DNA of 64,000 nt from Pseudomonadota bacterium (GTDB lineage Bacteria; Pseudomonadota; Alphaproteobacteria; Rhizobiales; Xanthobacteraceae): NCBI GenBank assembly GCA_023387735.1, contig JAEWHP010000003.1, positions 140,788 through 204,787 on the forward strand. The letters run 5' to 3'. Positions 15,338-24,051 of the stretch are shown here, in pieces. The notes below the pieces were generated by a model. That model did not search any database and was not told the DNA's origin. It saw only the letters and a program-made list of their open reading frames with translations. The translations under genes and the position numbers were made by a program. Positions within the stretch are counted from its first letter, which is position 1. Every line of letters starts with the position of its first letter.

Positions 15338-16485
15338 CACACGCGCTCCAGAATGCAGGTTGAGGCGGCGTGGCGCACGCCGAGGAGTCCGCCGGTGCCG
15401 TGGGCAATGGCGAGGTCGCAATTCGGCACCTGGACCTTCGGGTGCGCTTCGCCGCGCAACTGCCGAACGGCTTCCAGGATCTTGGTCATGCCGCCGCGGT
15501 TGACCGGGTGATTGCTGCAGAGACCGCCGCCGTCGGTGTTGAACGGCAGCTTGCCGACGCCCGAGATCAAATTGCCGTCGGCGACGAACTTGCCGCCCTC
15601 GCCCTTCTTGCAGAAGCCGAGGTCCTCGATCTGCATCAGCACGGTGATGGTGAAGCTGTCGTAGATCGAGGCGTACTTGATGTCCTTGGGCGTGATGCCG
15701 GCTTCCTCGAACGCGCGCGGGCCGGACCAGACGCCGGCGGAATAAGTGAGGTCGAGATCCTTGCCGCCGCGCGGGCCTTTCATGGCTTCGCCATGGCCGA
15801 TCAGCCGCACCAGCGGCTTCTTCAGGCTCTTGGCGATTTCCGGCGTGGTCACGATCATGGCGCCGCCGCCATCGGTGACGACGCAGCAATCCATGCGATG
15901 CAGCGGATCGGAGATCATCGGCGAGTTGATGACGTCCTCGACGGTGACGACATCCTTCAGCATCGCGTGCGGGTTGTACTGGGCGTGATGCGAGGCCGCG
16001 ACCTTGATCCAGGCCAGTTGCTCGCTGGTGGTGCCGTAGTCGTGCATATGGCGCATGGCACACATGCCGTAGGCATTGTGGGTGGTCGCGCCGTAAGCCG
16101 CCTCGAAATCGACCTCCGCGCCAGCCGCGCGCGGCGGCATCGGACCGGTGCGCGGCTTGCCGGCGAGCGTGACGAGCGCGATCGAGCACTTGCCCGCGGC
16201 AATCGCTTCGGCGGCGTGGCCGAGATGGATCAGATAGGAACAGCCGCCCGTTTCGGTGGAATCGACGTGGCGCACCTTCAACCCGAGGTAATCGACCATG
16301 GGCCAGGCGCCGCCGGGGGCGTCGCCGGCGCAGAAATAGCCGTCGATATCGGCCTTGGTCAGCCCGGCATCCTCGATCGCGCCCTTGGCGACCTCAGCGT
16401 GCAATTGCGCGGTTGATTTGTCGGGTGCGTGCCGGGTGGGATGTTCGTAGATCCCGGCAATGTAGGCTTTGCCTTTGATGGTCAA
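15337..16485 (-). CDS. thiolase-superfamily enzyme (SCP2-thiolase/Ltp2-like)
   Basis: A 382-residue protein; the TTG start at 16485 is supported by GGAG six bases upstream. A candidate nucleophile, Cys82, lies in ETGGCSYL. The usual GHP motif reads NHP (GGGLCSNHPVNRGG). The C-terminal region has AIAHGTGGLLG, and I see no second active-site CxG Cys as in degradative thiolases. This points to the SCP2-type or thiolase-like aldolase group that works with DUF35 proteins rather than to a housekeeping acetyl-CoA acetyltransferase. It heads the minus-strand cluster, so its upstream gap (16486-16640) should contain the promoter. Confidence 0.88.
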   Translation of the reverse strand: MTIKGKAYIAGIYEHPTRHAPDKSTAQLHAEVAKGAIEDAGLTKADIDGYFCAGDAPGGAWPMVDYLGLKVRHVDSTETGGCSYLIHLGHAAEAIAAGKCSIALVTLAGKPRTGPMPPRAAGAEVDFEAAYGATTHNAYGMCAMRHMHDYGTTSEQLAWIKVAASHHAQYNPHAMLKDVVTVEDVINSPMISDPLHRMDCCVVTDGGGAMIVTTPEIAKSLKKPLVRLIGHGEAMKGPRGGKDLDLTYSAGVWSGPRAFEEAGITPKDIKYASIYDSFTITVLMQIEDLGFCKKGEGGKFVADGNLISGVGKLPFNTDGGGLCSNHPVNRGGMTKILEAVRQLRGEAHPKVQVPNCDLAIAHGTGGLLGVRHAASTCILERV

Positions 16486-17318
16486 ATCTTGCTCCGTTGG
16501 CGTTTCTTCTTCCTGAAAGTTTTCTGGCCTGTCGCCGCCCCCTTGGCAAGCGCGGAAATATTCCGTCAGGCGAGACGGTAGCGACTGGGCCCAAGTCGGG
16601 ATGATTATTGGTTGAAATCGTATCAGGCCGTTGGAAGCGGACGTGACTCGTGTTCTCGCGGCGCAGCGCGCCCGAGTTGTACCTGGTCGCTCGGCCCTCG
16701 GGAATCGAGAGGGCGCAGGGAAGGCCGGGTGCGCGCTGCACCCGCGGTCTCGTGTGCAATATGCAGAGAAGTTGCGCACACGAGCATACAGGTCCAGCGG
16801 AGAGCATCCGGCCTTCCCTGCGCAATGGTTTGACGGCTTATGCCGCGCTCTCCCCGGAGACGAATTCCTTTTGCCTCCGTCGCTTCGCAGATTGGCAGCA
16901 AAGGTTGACCCGGTCGGGCACCCTCGCCTCCGCAAAGCTTGACGCCAGCCACGGGCGCCGGGACCACACGGTTTTGCCGTACGCAACAACGTCGCTCGTC
17001 CTGCGCGGGATCGATCGCTCACGGCTTTCGCCGCCCTGCAACCTCTCGCGCGCGCAACGCCATCGCGTCCACCGCAACCCGCACTCCACGTATCGTGACG
17101 ACGCGTACGCCCCTCTTCATGAGGCGGGATGGCGCTAGGAGAGCGCCGTTTCTGGGAAATGTGAAGCGGATTATTTTCGATCCGCAGGCTGGACGACCCA
17201 AATCACGTTGGAATGGCTCGTGAAATTCGGTTCTGCGCGCAGCGGATTTTGCGACGCTTTAGACACCGCCGCTGATCGAAGCCGGACTGATTTGCCCGAC
17301 GGGCACGCGTGAATTGCA
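16486..17318. other. gene-free interval filled by repeated DNA
   Basis: Several short open frames exist on both strands but none has a ribosome binding site, domain or consistent codon use. Most of the interval (about 16660-17130) resembles a family of non-coding repeats that I recall scattered through Bradyrhizobium genomes, where it causes spurious annotations. Its most obvious structure, the nested hairpin at 16713-16823, is listed separately. Confidence 0.5.
16713..16823. repeat. large nested hairpin, GCGCAGGGAAGGCCGG family
   Basis: The outer arms are GCGCAGGGAAGGCCGGGTG (16713-16731) and CATCCGGCCTTCCCTGCGC (16805-16823), 18 of 19 bases complementary. Inside are CTCGTGTGCAA (16749-16759) and TTGCGCACACGAG (16772-16784), a second hairpin. 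The whole 111-nt unit can fold as a long stem on either strand. Confidence 0.8.
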
Positions 17319-17405
17319 GGGTGGGCAAAGCGAAGCGTGCCCACCATCGCGAGCAGAGTGTGAAACGGTGGGCACGTCGCTAGCGCTCCTTTGCCCACCC
17401 TACGC
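17319..17405. repeat. palindromic repeat, GTAGGGTGGGCAAAGCG family (copy 1)
   Basis: AGGGTGGGCAAAGCGAAGCG at the left is mirrored by CTCCTTTGCCCACCCTACG at the right, with inner GTGCCCACC / GGTGGGCAC arms. It lies directly 3' of the alpha/beta hydrolase gene at 17425-18462. A second copy lies on the other side of that gene, at 18547-18628. Confidence 0.8.
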
Positions 17406-17424
17406 ACTACGCATCGCGTGCTTG

Positions 17425-18462
17425 TTACGGGCCTGCCGCCTCGTCAAGAAACGCCTGCACCGCCCTGAACAATTGCAGGCGGTTCTTCTCCATGATGATG
17501 CTGTGCGTACCCTCGGCCAGTTCGACGTAGCGCTTGCCGGGAGAGTTGGTCAGCAGAGGAAACAGCGCCTGCGCCATGTAGGGCGGCGTATCCTTGTCCC
17601 ATTCGGCCAGGACGAGCAGCGTCGGCACCGTGATCTTCGATGGATCGTAATACGCCTTGCCCGCGCCGAAGAACTCGGCGCCGTCGATCACGACGCCATT
17701 CGGCGCGCGAAGCACCGGCGGGGCCATCTTGCCGCCTTCGGGATCGGTGGCCCAGGTGGCGTCGGCCCAGGCGTCGAACCAGCCGGCCGGAATCAGGCTG
17801 GCCTTCTTGTCCTCGGCGACGCCGGTGAGCCATCGCCCGAGCGCCTGATCCCTGCGCACCATGCGGTAGGCCGGGATCGGTCCGGGACCGGACTGCACCA
17901 GCGACGGCGTGTTGCGAATCCACGCCGGCGCATACAGCACAAGGCGCTCCACCTTCGCCGCGTTCTGGGTCGTGTACGTCGCCATCAGCGTCGTGCCCCA
18001 CGACCAGCCGAGCAGATTGACCTTCGCGATGTTGCGCCGCTTGAGAATGAAATCGACGACCGACGATATATCCTTCACCGCCGTCTCGCCGCGCACCAGC
18101 GGTGCATTCGCTTCCGGCTTGTCGCTCATTTCCTTCGGCCGTGTCGACTTGCCGTAGCCGCGCAGGTCCATGAGATAAACGTCGTAGCCGCGAGACGCGA
18201 TGTAATCCATCCAGGACATGCCATCGAGTTGCAGGTCGAAGGCGGTCGATGCGGGATAAGTCGCGCCATGCACGTAGAGCACGGTGCGCTCCGGCCGGAA
18301 TGCGGACATGTCCGCCGGGCGCTTGTTGCGCACATAGATCTCGATGCTCGCATCCGACGACGGGACCATCATCTCTTCGACGGCTAGTCTTGGGGCCTGA
18401 GCCATCGCAGCAGAAGCAAGAATGGATGAGATTGCCATGAGAAGCACCACGGAAACGCGCAT
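17425..18462 (-). CDS. exported alpha/beta hydrolase
   Basis: A 345-residue protein with a Sec signal peptide (MRVSVVLLMAISSILASAAMAQ). The hydrolase core has the oxyanion strand VLYVHGATYP, the nucleophile elbow GWSWG (Ser nucleophile), acid candidate Asp in LAEWDKDTP and catalytic His in EGTHSIIME. MDLRGYGKS follows the second strand, as in haloalkane-dehalogenase or epoxide-hydrolase-like esterases. It is periplasmic or secreted, with unknown substrate. The gene is flanked on both sides by copies of the same palindromic repeat and appears monocistronic. Confidence 0.85.
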   Translation of the reverse strand: MRVSVVLLMAISSILASAAMAQAPRLAVEEMMVPSSDASIEIYVRNKRPADMSAFRPERTVLYVHGATYPASTAFDLQLDGMSWMDYIASRGYDVYLMDLRGYGKSTRPKEMSDKPEANAPLVRGETAVKDISSVVDFILKRRNIAKVNLLGWSWGTTLMATYTTQNAAKVERLVLYAPAWIRNTPSLVQSGPGPIPAYRMVRRDQALGRWLTGVAEDKKASLIPAGWFDAWADATWATDPEGGKMAPPVLRAPNGVVIDGAEFFGAGKAYYDPSKITVPTLLVLAEWDKDTPPYMAQALFPLLTNSPGKRYVELAEGTHSIIMEKNRLQLFRAVQAFLDEAAGP

Positions 18463-18546
18463 AATAGTCCTCCCGTGTTGTTTTGCGAGGCTTTGGCAGC
18501 CTCTTGGGTGAGGACGAAATCATACTTCCGGCAGCGGCGAAAGTCC

Positions 18547-18628
18547 GTAGGGTGGGCAAAGCGTAGCGTGCCCACCATCACGGGCGGAGTGTTAGACGGT
18601 GGGCACGCTACGCTTTGCCCACCCTACG
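18547..18628. repeat. palindromic repeat, GTAGGGTGGGCAAAGCG family (copy 2)
   Basis: GTAGGGTGGGCAAAGCGTAG and CTACGCTTTGCCCACCCTAC form an almost perfect 20-bp inverted repeat. Inner GCGTGCCCACC / GGTGGGCACGC arms make a continuous long stem. It separates the hydrolase promoter from the 3' end of the ferredoxin oxidoreductase gene. Confidence 0.88.
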
Positions 18629-18638
18629 GCAGTGTGCC

Positions 18639-21600
18639 CTACTCCGCCGCGATCTGCCTTGGGGCCGGTGGCGGGTTGACGAGGTCGGCCGCAAGTTGCG
18701 TGTGGCGCACTTTCGCGTCCGCTACCGCCTTCTCCTTGACCGGGCCGTAGCCGCGGATGCGGTCCGGCAAGGACAGGATCTCGAGCGCGGTGTCGTGGGT
18801 GACCGGCGACAGCAGGCCGAGCACGGTTGCGACGTCCTTCTCGTAGCCCGCGATCAGGTCGCGTTCGAGCTTGCGGTCGGCGCTGTAGCCGAAAATGTCG
18901 AGCGGCGTGCCGCGAAGGAAGCGGAATTTTGCAAGCGTCCGGAACACTGGCATCATCCAGGCGCCGAACGCGCGCTTCTTCGGCCGGCCGAGCGCATCGA
19001 GACCACCGCCGAGAATGGGCGGCGCGAGGTTGAAGTTGAACTTGAAGTCGCCTTCGAACTGGTCGCGAAGCTGCTTTTCGAACCGGCCGTCGGTAAAGAG
19101 CCGCGCGACCTCGTACTCGTCCTTGTAGGCGAGCAGCTTGGCGTAGTTGATCGCAACTGCGCGCGGCAGCGCGTCGCCATAGCCGCCCTTGGTGGCGGCA
19201 TCGCGGACCTCGGTGACGAGGGCGCGGTAGCGCCTGGCGAGCCTGCCGCTCTGATAGAGAGTCAAGTGCCCGGTGCGGTGCGCGATGATCTCGTCGAGCG
19301 ACATCGCGTCCAGCGTTTTCGGCGGCGCCGTCTCGTCCTGGTCCTTCATCATGTCCGCGAGCCGCGCCGGATCGGCTGCAGCAAGACGACCAAGCTGGAA
19401 CGCCTGCGTGTTCATCTTGATGGCGACGCCGTTGACCTCGATCGCCTGCAGGATCGCCTTCGCCGACAGCGGCAGCAGGCCTTTCTGGTAGGCATAGCCG
19501 AGCATCATGATGTTGGTGGCGATGGAGTCGCCGAGCAGCGCCTCGGCAGGCTTGGTGAAATCGTAGAAGACCGAGTCCTTGCGCAGTTCGGTCTCCAGCA
19601 CCGAGTTGAGCTTGCGGGTCTGGAAGTTGAAGTCGCGGTTCAGGATGAAATCCGCGGTCGGAATGACGTGGCTGTTGATGATGCCGACGGTGCGGGTGGA
19701 CTCGCACAGCGTGACCATGTCCTTCGACACCGCCACCACCTCGTCGGCCGCCATCACGAGATCGGCGGTGCCGGTGACGATGCGCGAGCACGTCACGTCG
19801 GCGGTGTGTTCCGAGAGGCGCACATGGCTGAGCACCGCGCCGCCCTTCTGCGCGAGGCCGGACATGTCGAGGATCATGCTGGCCTTGCCCTCGATATGGG
19901 CGGCCATGCCGAGCAGCGCGCCGATGGTCAGCACGCCGGTGCCGCCGACGCCGCCGACGGCGATGTTGTAGGGCCGCTCCAGCGACGGCGATGTCGAAGG
20001 CTCCGGCAGATCGCCGAGGCCTGACGTATCGAGGCTTGCCGGCGCGCGGCGGCGCGGCTTGCCGCCGTCGATGGTGACAAAGGACGGACAGAAGCCCTTC
20101 AGGCAGGAATAGTCCTTGTTGCAGGTCGACTGGTTGATGGTGCGCTTGCGGCCCAGCTCGGTTTCCAGCGGCTCGACCGAGATGCAGTTCGACTGCACCG
20201 AGCAATCGCCGCAGCCTTCGCAGACGGCCGGATTGATCATGACGCGGCGCGCCGGGTCTTCCATCAGCCCGCGCTTGCGGCGGCGGCGTTTTTCGGCCGC
20301 GCAGGTCTGCACGAACACGATGGCGGAAGCGCCTTTCAGGGTGCGACAGGTCTTCTGCACGGAATCAAGTTCGTCGCGATGCGCAACCTTGACGCCGGGC
20401 GCGATGTCGGACGCCGGATAGAGGTGCGGGTTTTCCGAGACCAGGTAGATCTCGCGGATGCCTTCGGCGTGAAGCTGGAAGGTGATCTGCTGCGGCGACA
20501 ATTCGCCGTCGACATGCTGGCCGCCCGTCATCGCGGTCGCGTCGTTATAGAGGATCTTGTAGGTGATGTTGGCGCCCGAGGCGACCGCCTGGCGGATCGC
20601 GAGGCTGCCGGAATGGAAGTAGGTGCCGTCGCCGAGATTGGCGAACACGTGCTCTTCCCTGGTGAACGGCGCCACGCCGACCCACGGCACGCCCTCGCCT
20701 CCCATGTGGGTGTAGGTCTCGGTCGAGCGGTTCATCCACAGCGCCATGAAGTGGCAGCCGATGCCGGCAAAGGCGCGGCTGCCTTCCGGCACCTTGGTCG
20801 AGGTATTGTGCGGGCAGCCCGAACAGAAATACGGCGTGCGGGTGACGGGTGCGACCGCCTGCATCTGGGTCGCCTGCCGGCCGTTGAACCAGTCGGCCTT
20901 GGCGCGCAGCATCGCGGCTACTTCAGGGTTGAGATTGAGGCGCAGCAGGCGCTCGGTGAGCGAGCTGGCAAGCGAGGCGACGGAAAGTTCGGCGGCGAAG
21001 GTGAGGAAGCGCTTGTCGTGGTCGTCCATCTTGCCGACGATGCGCGGGCGGACGTCGTCGCGCCAGTTGAACAGCTCCTGCTTGACCTGGTTCTCGACGA
21101 TCTCGCGGCGCTCTTCGACGATGAAGATTTCCTCGAGGCCCACGGCGAACTGCCGCACGCCTTCCGGCTCCAGCGGCCAGGGCATGCCGATCTTGTAGAG
21201 ACGAAGCCCGATTTTGGCGGCGACCTCCTCGGTGATCCCGAGTTCACGCAGCGCCTGCCGGATGTCCTCGTAGCTCTTGCCGGACGCCATGATGCCATAG
21301 CGGGCGTTCGGCGAGTCCATCGTGATGCGGTTGATCTTGTTGGCGCGCGCGAAGGCGATCGCGGCATAGCCCTTGTAGTCCTGCAGGCGCAAATCCTGCG
21401 CGTACCGATCGTCGGGCCAGCGCAGATTGAGCCCGCCCGGCGGCATCTCGAAATCGGTCGGGATGACGAACGGTGTCATCTCGTCGGTGAGATCGATCTC
21501 GGCGGTGGTCTCCACCGTTTCGGTGATCACCTTCATGCCGACCCAGCAGCCGGAGTAGCGCGACATCGCGATCCCCAGCAGGCCCATCTCGATCATCTCG

Positions 21601-22136
21601 TGGATGCTGGAGGGATAGAGGTAGGGCATCAGCGCCGAGATGAAGGCGTGGTCGGACTGATGCGGCACGGTGGAGGATTTGGCGCCGTGGTCGTCGCCGG
21701 CGAGGCAGAGCACGCCGCCGTTCTTCGCGGAGCCTGCGGTGTTGGCGTGGCGGAATACGTCGCCGCAGCGGTCGACGCCGGGGCCCTTGCCGTACCAGAT
21801 GCCGACCACGCCATCATACTTGGCGCCGGGCGACAGGCTGAGCTGCTGCGAACCCCAGACCGCGGTCGCCGCAAGGTCCTCGTTCACGCCGGGCTGAAAC
21901 TTGATGTTGTACTGTTCGAGATGCTGGCGGGCGGCGACGAGTTGCTGGTCGTAGCCGCCGAGCGGGGAACCGCGGTAGCCGGAGATGAAGCCCGCGGTGT
22001 TCAGCCCCGCGGCGCGATCGCGCCGGATCTGCGCCATCGGCAGGCGGACCAGCGCCTGAATCCCGGTCAGGAAGATGTGGCCGGAGCCTTGCGTGTATTT
22101 CTGATCGAGACTGATTGGACCCTGGTTGATTCCCAT
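18639..22136 (-). CDS. indolepyruvate ferredoxin oxidoreductase, alpha-beta fusion
   Basis: A 1165-residue cytosolic enzyme fusing both IOR chains. It oxidatively decarboxylates arylpyruvates (indolepyruvate, phenylpyruvate) to aryl-acetyl-CoA with ferredoxin as acceptor. Visible parts: an N-terminal pyrimidine-binding region (GFISGYRGSPLGGYD), a thiamine-diphosphate motif near residue 499 (GDGTYFHSG ... NDATAMTGGQ), a Cys cluster near 637 (CEGCGDCSVQSNC plus CNKDYSCLKGFCPS) for [4Fe-4S], and a gamma-type acceptor domain from about 720 (GGVGGTGVLTIG). Such fused forms are usual in aerobic alphaproteobacteria. It appears monocistronic. Confidence 0.93.
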   Translation of the reverse strand: MGINQGPISLDQKYTQGSGHIFLTGIQALVRLPMAQIRRDRAAGLNTAGFISGYRGSPLGGYDQQLVAARQHLEQYNIKFQPGVNEDLAATAVWGSQQLSLSPGAKYDGVVGIWYGKGPGVDRCGDVFRHANTAGSAKNGGVLCLAGDDHGAKSSTVPHQSDHAFISALMPYLYPSSIHEMIEMGLLGIAMSRYSGCWVGMKVITETVETTAEIDLTDEMTPFVIPTDFEMPPGGLNLRWPDDRYAQDLRLQDYKGYAAIAFARANKINRITMDSPNARYGIMASGKSYEDIRQALRELGITEEVAAKIGLRLYKIGMPWPLEPEGVRQFAVGLEEIFIVEERREIVENQVKQELFNWRDDVRPRIVGKMDDHDKRFLTFAAELSVASLASSLTERLLRLNLNPEVAAMLRAKADWFNGRQATQMQAVAPVTRTPYFCSGCPHNTSTKVPEGSRAFAGIGCHFMALWMNRSTETYTHMGGEGVPWVGVAPFTREEHVFANLGDGTYFHSGSLAIRQAVASGANITYKILYNDATAMTGGQHVDGELSPQQITFQLHAEGIREIYLVSENPHLYPASDIAPGVKVAHRDELDSVQKTCRTLKGASAIVFVQTCAAEKRRRRKRGLMEDPARRVMINPAVCEGCGDCSVQSNCISVEPLETELGRKRTINQSTCNKDYSCLKGFCPSFVTIDGGKPRRRAPASLDTSGLGDLPEPSTSPSLERPYNIAVGGVGGTGVLTIGALLGMAAHIEGKASMILDMSGLAQKGGAVLSHVRLSEHTADVTCSRIVTGTADLVMAADEVVAVSKDMVTLCESTRTVGIINSHVIPTADFILNRDFNFQTRKLNSVLETELRKDSVFYDFTKPAEALLGDSIATNIMMLGYAYQKGLLPLSAKAILQAIEVNGVAIKMNTQAFQLGRLAAADPARLADMMKDQDETAPPKTLDAMSLDEIIAHRTGHLTLYQSGRLARRYRALVTEVRDAATKGGYGDALPRAVAINYAKLLAYKDEYEVARLFTDGRFEKQLRDQFEGDFKFNFNLAPPILGGGLDALGRPKKRAFGAWMMPVFRTLAKFRFLRGTPLDIFGYSADRKLERDLIAGYEKDVATVLGLLSPVTHDTALEILSLPDRIRGYGPVKEKAVADAKVRHTQLAADLVNPPPAPRQIAAE

Positions 22137-22370
22137 TTAAGCCCTCGTTGCCTCTTGAGCCCTGGATCGAGCTGCCTGTTTTTTAGCTAGTCATCTGAAC
22201 TCGTTAGAACCAGTCTATGTCGGATTTTCCGCGCCGCGCACCACAAATCTCGGTCAAAGCGCCCCGCTTTCGAAGATCGCAACTTCGTGCCGGGAATGAT
22301 GCAGCCCCTTTTCGGTTTGTGTCGTCTGCGCGCCCTGCGGCGAAATGGCGTGGCGTCGCCATGCGCCCCG

Positions 22371-22392
22371 CTTCAGGCTATAACGCCTGAAG
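22371..22392. promoter_or_regulatory. hairpin upstream of the cytochrome gene
   Basis: CTTCAGGC-TATAAC-GCCTGAAG is a perfect 8-bp inverted repeat ending 24 nt before the ATG of the diheme cytochrome. It could be an operator overlapping the promoter or a 5' UTR stem; there is no T-run, so it is not a classical terminator. Confidence 0.4.
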
Positions 22393-22415
22393 TGGCCAAT
22401 AGGTGCAGGGACGAC

Positions 22416-23264
22416 ATGCGGACGATTCTCGCCGGCTTGCTTTTGTGCACTGCGTTCGCCGTCGGCGAGGTGCATGCCCAGCTCAAGGACGAGCCGACGG
22501 CGGAGGATATCGCGCGCGGCCAGGCGCTGACGGAGGCCGGCGGCTGCGCCGCCTGCCACACCGCCGATCCCGCAAAGCCGTTCGCCGGAGGCAAGCGGAT
22601 CGACACGCCGTTCGGCGGCGTCTACTCGGCCAACCTGACGCCGGACCGCGATACCGGCCTCGGCGCGTGGAGCGACGACGATTTCTACCGCGCGCTGCGG
22701 TTCGGCACAGCGCCCGACGGCTCGCGCTATTACCCGGCGTTCCCCTACCCGAACTTCACGAAACTGACGCGCCAGGACATCGCGGCCATCCGCGCCTATC
22801 TGGCGACGCTGGCGCCGGTGCAGAATGCAACCAGCCCGCCGGAGCTGCGCTGGCCGCTGAACTATCGCGTCGTGATGCGCGGCTGGAACTGGCTGTACTT
22901 CAAGCCGGGCATCATCATGCCGGATCAACAAAAGAGCGCGGAGTGGAACAGAGGCCGCTATCTGGTCGAGGGCGCCGGCCATTGCGGCGCCTGCCACACG
23001 CCGAAGAACATGTTCGGCGCCGACAAGCGCGATGAGGCTCTCAGTGGCAGCCTCGTACACGGCATCGTCGCGCCGCGGCTCGACGGGCTGCAATCGTGGA
23101 GCGTGGAAGACGTCGCCGCGTACCTGCAAAGCGGCCGCAACGGCAAGAGCCATGCCGGCGAGCTGATGTCGAAAGTCGCGGTCAACTCACCACCGAAGAC
23201 AAGCGATGCGGACGCCCGCGCCATCGGCGTGTACCTCAAGGATCTGCCGGCGCCCGCACGTTAA
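22416..23264 (+). CDS. diheme cytochrome c, periplasmic
   Basis: A 282-residue protein starting at ATG 22416 after AGGGACG, with a signal peptide (ILAGLLLCTAFAVGEVHAQ). Two c-type heme sites are present: CAACH (residues 44-48) and CGACH (190-194), each in its own cytochrome domain. The layout resembles the diheme cytochrome subunits that take electrons from alcohol, aldehyde or gluconate dehydrogenases. No dehydrogenase partner lies next to it, so the donor is unknown. An inverted repeat just upstream may regulate it. Confidence 0.88.
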   Translation: MRTILAGLLLCTAFAVGEVHAQLKDEPTAEDIARGQALTEAGGCAACHTADPAKPFAGGKRIDTPFGGVYSANLTPDRDTGLGAWSDDDFYRALRFGTAPDGSRYYPAFPYPNFTKLTRQDIAAIRAYLATLAPVQNATSPPELRWPLNYRVVMRGWNWLYFKPGIIMPDQQKSAEWNRGRYLVEGAGHCGACHTPKNMFGADKRDEALSGSLVHGIVAPRLDGLQSWSVEDVAAYLQSGRNGKSHAGELMSKVAVNSPPKTSDADARAIGVYLKDLPAPAR

Positions 23265-23267
23265 GCG

Positions 23268-23909
23268 TCAGCGCTGATCGCCGGTGAACACGAATTTCGG
23301 CATTTCCCATTTGTAACGGATCGCCAGTAGCCGCAGCGTCAGGCCGAGTGCAAACGTCAGCGCGGTCCACAGTTCGTCGTTGAGCTTGAGCCCGAAGGCG
23401 GTGGCGTAGAACAGCCCCGTCACCACGGAAACGCTGGCGTAGAGTTCGGCGCGAAACAATAGCGGCACGTCGTTGCAGAGGATGTCGCGCAACACACCGC
23501 CGGCGCAGCCGGTGATCATGCCCGCCACGATCACGATCGGCAGTGATGCGTTCATCTGCCAGGCGACGTCGCAGCCGGCCATGGTGAACACCACGAGCCC
23601 GATCGCATCGAGCACCAGGAACGCCACGTTGAGCCGGTGCACGTGCCGCGCGATCAGGATCGTGACGAACGCGGCCACCGCAGTGAGCCCGAGATAGGAC
23701 GGGTTCTGCACCCAGACCAGCGGATAGTGCCCGAGCAGCACGTCGCGGATGGTGCCGCCGCCGAGCGCGGTAATGCAGCCGAGCATGCAGACGCCCGCCC
23801 AGTCCATGCTGCGCCGCCCCGCAGCGAGCGCCGCCGTCATCGCATTCGACGCCAGCGCCACATAGGTCAGCACATGCAGCACGGTATCGCTGGGCGGCAG
23901 GCTCCACAT
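23268..23909 (-). CDS. TRIC/UPF0126 family membrane protein
   Basis: A 213-residue inner-membrane protein with about seven transmembrane helices in two repeats, each carrying the family glycine motif (ITALGGGTIRDVLLG near residue 50, and GCAGGVLRDILC near 138). Prokaryotic members (YicG-like) form trimeric cation channels, probably for potassium. It converges with the cytochrome gene, the two ends being 3 nt apart. No regulatory element specific to it is evident. Confidence 0.88.
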   Translation of the reverse strand: MWSLPPSDTVLHVLTYVALASNAMTAALAAGRRSMDWAGVCMLGCITALGGGTIRDVLLGHYPLVWVQNPSYLGLTAVAAFVTILIARHVHRLNVAFLVLDAIGLVVFTMAGCDVAWQMNASLPIVIVAGMITGCAGGVLRDILCNDVPLLFRAELYASVSVVTGLFYATAFGLKLNDELWTALTFALGLTLRLLAIRYKWEMPKFVFTGDQR

Positions 23910-23937
23910 CGCATCCTCGCATTGCAGCTATGAGCAC

Positions 23938-23959
23938 GGAACCGGGAATCACCGGTTCC
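23938..23959. promoter_or_regulatory. inverted repeat in the divergent gap
   Basis: GGAACCGG-GAATCA-CCGGTTCC is a perfect 8-bp inverted repeat in the 142-nt gap between the TRIC-like gene and the divergent gene at 24052. It is a plausible operator or cis element for either gene; no regulator is identified. Confidence 0.35.
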
Positions 23960-24051
23960 ATCATGAACGCCCTGCAACATTGGCGCGGAACATCCGCGCG
24001 CGCCAGCCATTGTCCCGGCACTTATCTGGGGCGCAGACAGGAGGAACACTC

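Noticed and set aside
16486..17022. N-terminal extension of the thiolase and other short ORFs in the 16.5-17.4 kb gap
   Set aside because: The TTG at 16485 has a proper ribosome site and gives a normal thiolase length. The extension runs through the hairpin repeat and has no domain.
18615..20024. Long plus-strand open frames opposite the ferredoxin oxidoreductase (also 20379-22190)
   Set aside because: They are mirror frames of a clearly conserved minus-strand enzyme, are full of Arg/His/Gly, and match no family.
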